Assembly: GCF_025766255.1 (NCBI RefSeq)
Contig: NW_026516679.1
Coordinates: 124,001-188,000, forward strand
Length of the DNA stretch: 64,000 nt
Reading direction: 5' to 3'
Source: Zychaea mexicana
Lineage: Eukaryota > Mucoromycota > Mucoromycetes > Mucorales > Lichtheimiaceae
Within the stretch, counting starts at the first letter, position 1, and every line of letters starts with the position of its first letter. The translations under genes were made by a program, and so were the position numbers. The notes under the pieces are model-generated. The model saw only the letters and a list, made by a program, of their open reading frames with translations, had not been told where the DNA came from and searched no databases. Of this stretch, positions 58,749 through 64,000 are shown one piece after another.

Positions 58749-60515
58749 TTCAGGGAAAGAGTGTGGTTATGGGAAGGAACAAAAGAAGCTGAAACAACCG
58801 CTATTAAAAAGACCTCGATACGCAATGGCCAGCTGACCTGCGAGTACGCTTGTCGGAGTGACATCATGCTAACATGTTCCTATTTAGGATAAGACGCGCA
58901 CACGTACGCTGCCACTGCTCTTCTTGCCGTCGATCTAGAATCGATGGCAGCAGGTACTACTGCCTTACATGCTTTTATCGTCAGTAGCTAGATGTGCTCT
59001 TTGAAGTATTTTGTGATGAATGAATTTCATTTGTTGTCAGGGAGATACATTCATTTATTCAATGTCTTGCAAGAGTGGTCATAAACAATAAAAAGAAGTT
59101 GTTATTACATTCATCATCCTACGGTGTGTGTTATCCCTGGAATAATTCTGAAGATGCTGCCAGTAGTAATTGTATGTTTTATAAGAATGTGCCAAAGTTT
59201 CTCACTACACGACTGCTGTATCATCATCATGCATAAGTGCAGGACGACATTGCTTTATTAGGACAGGCTTTTAGTTTTACCGAAGGAGTGTGAAGAAGCC
59301 GCGCTGGGTTATCTGATTGATCTTTTCCACTTATTCAACCTTTTACTGCTAAGGACCCTATCAATCTAGAGTTTAAAGGTTAATTGTCAGTTTTCAAATT
59401 TTGATCATATTACTACTGTACTGCTTGCACATAATGCATCTTATAATACTTACTAAACGTATTCTTAACTTTAAGCGGAAATACAATGTAACTGGGTCCC
59501 TATTTGAGCAACAAAAGCAAATGTCTAGAAAACCAATTAGCTAAGCCTTATGAACCCACACCATCACTATCATGGATACCATCTTGTAGTAATAACCGAC
59601 TTTGTTATAACATACTTTTTGGCTTCTACAAATGATAGTCAAATCACTGTGAAAAGCTCAACAAACTTCTGGGCATTATTATAATTCCTTCTCTCTTCTT
59701 TAATTTTTAATGATGAACCACTAACTTGCAAATAGCCAGCAAGAGTGCGCATATTATTCAGCTTTGGAAAGCACGTAGTAGCTTCGGTAAGCAGAAGGAG
59801 CCTTGTGGATTTGATATTTGAATCCATCCCCTCGATAGTTAATTTTAGTATTCGGTTACACGATCTCTCTTACATCTGCTTTGTTCATCAGAACACAAAC
59901 AGAGAAATCAAAACATATGTAATGTCGTTAACTACCATCACCATACGCATACCAGATGTCGCATCTTTCCTGTCTAATACCACCATATGCATTGATATAC
60001 AACACATTGCCTTCAATATGCCTTTAGGTTCTTCCACTAGCTGGCGTTCCAATTTTTCTCTATTGCTTTTTTATGGGAAAAGATTGTGCCGATTGCTTTT
60101 CTTTCACGCATCTCTTTTTTCCCTAGCGACAGCTCTCACGACCTAAAGCTTTGTATAAACTGCCTTGCTCTAAAAAGTACATCGGCGTTGTCAATGGACC
60201 TTAACGTTTACAGGCAATATGGCCTAAATCAGCACAAATTCCAAGTTTTCTATTCCAGTAATATAGTAGAGGCATACCGCCGCAGCGAGAGCAGATTATG
60301 TCAGATAATGAATATACAGGTTCGAAAAGCTATTATGCTCTGCATAGCTTCTCTGAGAAATTGTTGGCGGTGTAGCCATGAAGAGAAAAAACGACAGCCG
60401 CGGGAATAACGACAAAAGGAAAAACTATCGGTGAGAATAATGATACAGTTTAGCGGTACATGGGAGAACCGCTCTGGACCTTGTGGACTACTTTTTCGCC
60501 AGCATAGCAGAGCCT
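58749..60515. other. Intergenic DNA between divergent PEP4 and MFS genes
   Basis: About 1.8 kb separating two genes transcribed away from each other, so both promoters lie here. Short open frames (for example 59745-60146) lack recognisable motifs and splice logic. No repeat or RNA gene was identified. Confidence 0.4.
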
Positions 60516-60521
60516 TATAAA
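60516..60521 (+). promoter_or_regulatory. TATA-like box of the MFS transporter gene
   Basis: TATAAA inside AGCCTTATAAAGG, 71 bp upstream of the transporter ATG at 60592. Spacing fits a core promoter with a short 5' UTR. Confidence 0.45.
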
Positions 60522-60591
60522 GGTGAGAGTCTCTGCTTTGATTTTCGTCGTGGTGTTCATCTTTTTCTTCTCACCCTCAGCAGAAAAGAAA

Positions 60592-62581
60592 ATGAATCAA
60601 CACAGAAAAGAACAAGGCAATAAGGAAGACTCTGCGGAAAAGGACATTGTTCATGCCGATAATGTCTTGACATCCGGCGACCAAGGCTCCGCCGATGCCG
60701 ACCCAGAAAAACGCGGCGGATTTCAGGGACCTTATAGGAAAAGCCCTGCCGAGAAAAAGCTGCTTCGCAAAATTGGATACACTTTTTTGCCTGTAGTAAC
60801 GTTGATCGTGATGGTTCAGGTATAAAGAAAGACACCCTACAGAATCCGTACTTGATGATAGGCTAAACCTTACACGTCTTCATGCATCGAATAATAAGTT
60901 TGCGGACATGACAGCCCTGGCTATCTCGGCTGTCCTTGGTATCTATACGGATACGGGGATTTCAGGATCTGAATTCAGCTGGCTGGGCAGTATCTTTTTT
61001 CTGGGCTACCTCATCTATCAGATTCCAAACCAAATTTTGCTTCAGAAGCTTCCTATTGGGCGCTATCTTGGTGTTTGCCTTCTTCTTATGGGAGTGGTGC
61101 GTATACATTCTTACGGCTCAATTACTTACATGCAAACAGTAAAAGTAGGACGACTTAAAGAAGTATACAGTGAGCTAATAGATGGTTTATATTACACCTT
61201 AAAGATCATGCTCTGTACAGCCCAGGGTAATACATTTCCGCAACTGGCTGCACTTCGTTTTTTGTTGGGAGTTTTTGAGGCAAGCTGCTTACCTTGCATC
61301 TACTTGATTGTCGCAAATTTATATCGCCGTGAGGAACAAACTTTTTATTTCGGTGTCGTAATTGCATGCCAAGGAGTTGGATCTATTTTTGGAAATTTAA
61401 TTGCTTTGGGTGTTTCGTATATGGGAAATCGTCGAGGGATTATTATGTGGAGGTAAACTATACAGCTTTCTTTCTTATACCTGTGGATATGAGTGGATTA
61501 AACAGTAATATAACATTCTCGCTATTCAGATGGAACCATATCATCTTTGGTGTTATTACTGTGGTACTCGGTATCGTCACGTTTTTCTTCTTGGTTGACG
61601 GTCCGCGATCCAAGTTGCTTAGACTTACCAAGGAGGAAGAACACATTGTGTCACTGAGAACAGAAGACAATGCTGTCGTCCGAACCAACAAAATCAAAGG
61701 CGCTCAAATGATTGAAGCCATCAAAGAGCCAAGGCTGTATCTTATCTGCATTGCTGTTATTACAACTCACATGCAAACCGGAGGCTTGCTCATCTTTAGT
61801 GCTCAGTTCATCCAAACCCTGGGTGACTTTACGGTAATTGGAATTATGAGCATTAATCTTACCTTAACTGTTTTACATACCACTAACTGCGTTTGACGAA
61901 TCTCCTAGTCTACAGAGAGCATTTTGCTGAAGTTGCCTGGCGGAGTAGCATCTGCTGTGCTTACCATCTTGGCATCCGTGATCGCAAACAAAATACATCA
62001 AGTTGCATACGTCGGCGTCTTTATGTGCGTCATTAGTCTGTCCGGTGTGCTTATTCTTGCAGCAGTACCAGACGGTTCAGTCAAGCTGCTTGGATATTAC
62101 CTCAGTTGGGGGATGAGCGGTGCCAGTGCTTTATTAGCAGCCACCGTTGGTATGAATGTCAGCGGCTACACCAAAAAGATCCTTTACAATAGCTGCCTTG
62201 TTGCAGCAGGCACGATTGGTTCATTTATAGGTCAGAAACCCAAGTATTATATATTTTTTGTGGCCTTTTTTTCTGTTTCAACATTTACAATGGAATCAAA
62301 GAGGATCAAGAGTAATATGAACACATAAAGCTTTTGATGTACTTTTTTATTATACCGACATAGGTCCACTGGTTATGCTCGAGAGAGAAAAACCGCGTTA
62401 TATCACTGGCATGATCGTTTACTGCGTCGGCAATGGTTTGGCAATATTTTGTTTCTTAATCAACCGCATGATTATGGCACGAGAAAATAAGAGACGGCTG
62501 GCAAACCCACCAGAGCATGAGCCGGATGTGACTCTTGGTCTTACTGATGTAGAGGACAAGACATTTGTTTACAAGCTATAG
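60592..62581 (+). CDS. MFS transporter, anion:cation symporter (Dal5-like) family (6 exons, 505 aa)
   Basis: Exons 60592-60819, 60899-61096, 61205-61452, 61530-61833, 61909-62230 and 62364-62581; all phases agree. A hydrophilic N-terminus precedes KKLLRKIGYTFLPVVTLIVM (TM1). Then MTALAISAVLGIY, FSWLGSIFFLGYLIYQIPNQ (TM2), LQKLPIGRYLGVCLLL (the loop 2-3 motif region), LAALRFLLGVFEASCLPCIYLI, a cytosolic central loop (DGPRSKLLRLTKEEE), and six further helices. RFLLGVFEA and the PIGRYLG loop are typical of the ACS family (allantoate, nicotinate, tartrate and similar anions). Substrate cannot be told from sequence. The C-terminus is cytosolic and acidic. Gene appears intact. Confidence 0.9.
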
Positions 62582-64000
62582 CGCTGCTTCTAGGTCATAT
62601 TTCTTTATAAATTTATTCTAAGCAATGATCTACCCACATTTTATATGTGTATATGTATTTTTAATTAGTCGCAAACTTTGGCAGCAGCAGCTATCCAGAG
62701 ATGAGAAGCTGGAAGACTGTATATCTATCTACTACCCTTTCATATTGAGAAATTGTAACTACCAAAAACATTTCGCGATAACAGTAGCATACATTTTACA
62801 AAGTAAATATGTTTTCCTCATTTAATGGCTACAGTATATGCGGATTGTGTGGGGTCGCAAAAACGCCAGTGCGCGAAAACAGCTACAGGCTCTGGCATTA
62901 CCAGCAAGACGCCTTATGATGCTGCACATGCCGTACAAAGTCAACCGCGGAAATGTAACCATACACAACCTGCTATATTTGGAGCTTGCACAGATCTGAA
63001 TGTGGGAACAAAAGGAAATGACAAAATAAGTATGAAAGAGCCATGTACATCTCTCGCTCAACTCCAAGTAAATTCAGCGAATCGCGTTGATTTTCTTGAC
63101 TAACGCATCCACCATCCACCTTGCTTTCTTTCTTTCTATGTCAAAAGTATAACTGCAGCAATAAAACATCTATTTAGACAAGGTATCATAGCATCTGTAC
63201 ATAAGTACTAAAGGATGCTAACTGAAGCGAAGCTCTAGTAAATTTTTGTGATGGGAGTTACAACATTTGAGGAGCATTCTCTTTTAAGCTCCCTATCCAC
63301 ATTGCATTTTGAATACTTTGACAGAATGCCCGTTACGACGAGCCGGATTTGAGTGACTGGAGCTAAAAAAGAAGTGCTTCGGTACTACCAAAAAAGCTAA
63401 CAATTTGATTAGATAACTTGCTGATGCATTTACCTGGGATTTGTCAGCTTTTTCTATTTTTTCTCATCGTGCCTATCATATGCTCATGTATCTCAATTAT
63501 TTCTTTTGCTGAACCGAACAATACAAAGCCTAGTTACAAACAATTATATTACAGCATACGCACAGATAAACTCAGTATTTTTTTACCTGTCAATGCGAAA
63601 TACACTTGTACGTAGCTCTTATAAGAAAAATTTACATGCAGCTCGTAAACCGAAACACGGTACCGTAGCAAAACATTTATTCCTTTGCCAGTAAAAGCAC
63701 ATATAGGAAACTCATCATTTTTTCCCTGATGAGTAAAAGGATTCCTTTCGTTAGTATTCAACAACTGTACACATGATAGAGGTGACTGAGCCAAAAGGCC
63801 ATATTCTCTCAAGTTCCTTAACAAGGTGAACGAATAAGCATTGAAATCCACTGGGATGGATCTGTCAAATTTTTTCGTCAGTGGCAATTTTCATAAATCC
63901 GATCCGCCGGCACGACTGCTCGTTAGCTCTAGCACTGGGTATCCAGCGTGCCATCATCATACAACAGCAGCAGCGAGAACAAACCGCAGCTGTTCTCTTT
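62582..64000. other. Unassigned DNA at the window edge
   Basis: Two modest open frames (62825-63103 plus; 63549-63887 minus, no good ATG) show no family motif, and I do not accept them as genes. The final 100 bp carry CAGCAGCAG and could be the edge of a gene beyond the window. Confidence 0.4.

Noticed and set aside
63549..63887. 112-codon minus-strand frame
   Set aside because: Lacks an in-frame ATG at its start and any recognisable motif.

Overview
This is eukaryotic, fungal-type DNA. Genes are split by short GT-AG introns (about 60-110 nt, some with TACTAAC-like branch sites), and both tRNAs are nuclear-type without an encoded CCA. The mix of hAT, MULE, CACTA and Harbinger transposons, an APE-type LINE, a PEP4-type protease and a Fab1 kinase points to an early-diverging fungus, most likely Mucoromycota. 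No species is claimed.

Left part (about 1-41.3 kb) is a graveyard of nested transposons whose boundaries can be read from exact target-site duplications (TSDs). (a) An old plus-strand hAT copy (about 1041-10045) is split by a 4.4-kb hAT (2297-6676, TSD AGTTTCGT) and by a 1.4-kb non-autonomous relative (7531-8908). (b) An AT-rich DDE transposon (10080-11272 and 23448-23973) is split by MULE-1 (11273-23447), which is itself split by a CACTA element (16621-23212, TSD AGT). The MULE-1 coding region is unusual: FAR1-like, MULE and SWIM domains are followed by a ubiquitin-specific-protease-like domain and an RTC4-like domain. (c) A hAT fragment and a GGGTC-rich MITE lie at 24.6-25.8 kb, followed by tRNA-Phe. 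(d) MULE-2 (26967-32295) has 902-bp inverted repeats, an exact 9-bp TSD and an uninterrupted transposase, so it looks young and autonomous. It sits between a Harbinger fragment and a two-gene Harbinger (32301-35545). (e) tRNA-Gln is immediately followed by a broken LINE (about 35.9-40.8 kb) and a decayed MITE copy.

Right part (41.8-64 kb) is ordinary genic DNA. It holds FAB1 (PtdIns3P 5-kinase, 11 exons, 2472 aa), a 758-aa protein resembling NARG2/ICE2 of the Little elongation complex (9 exons), a 13-bp minisatellite, PEP4-like aspartic protease (5 exons, 403 aa) and an ACS-family MFS transporter (6 exons, 505 aa). Fab1 and Pep4 both act at the vacuole in fungi, but nothing here shows co-regulation.

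In-frame stops in the dead elements fall repeatedly where W or Q is expected (TGG to TAG, CAG to TAG). Each equals CpA to TpA on one strand, a RIP-like or deamination-like signature. Exon borders were derived by hand from splice signals and frame continuity; homology calls rest on recognised motifs, not on searches.
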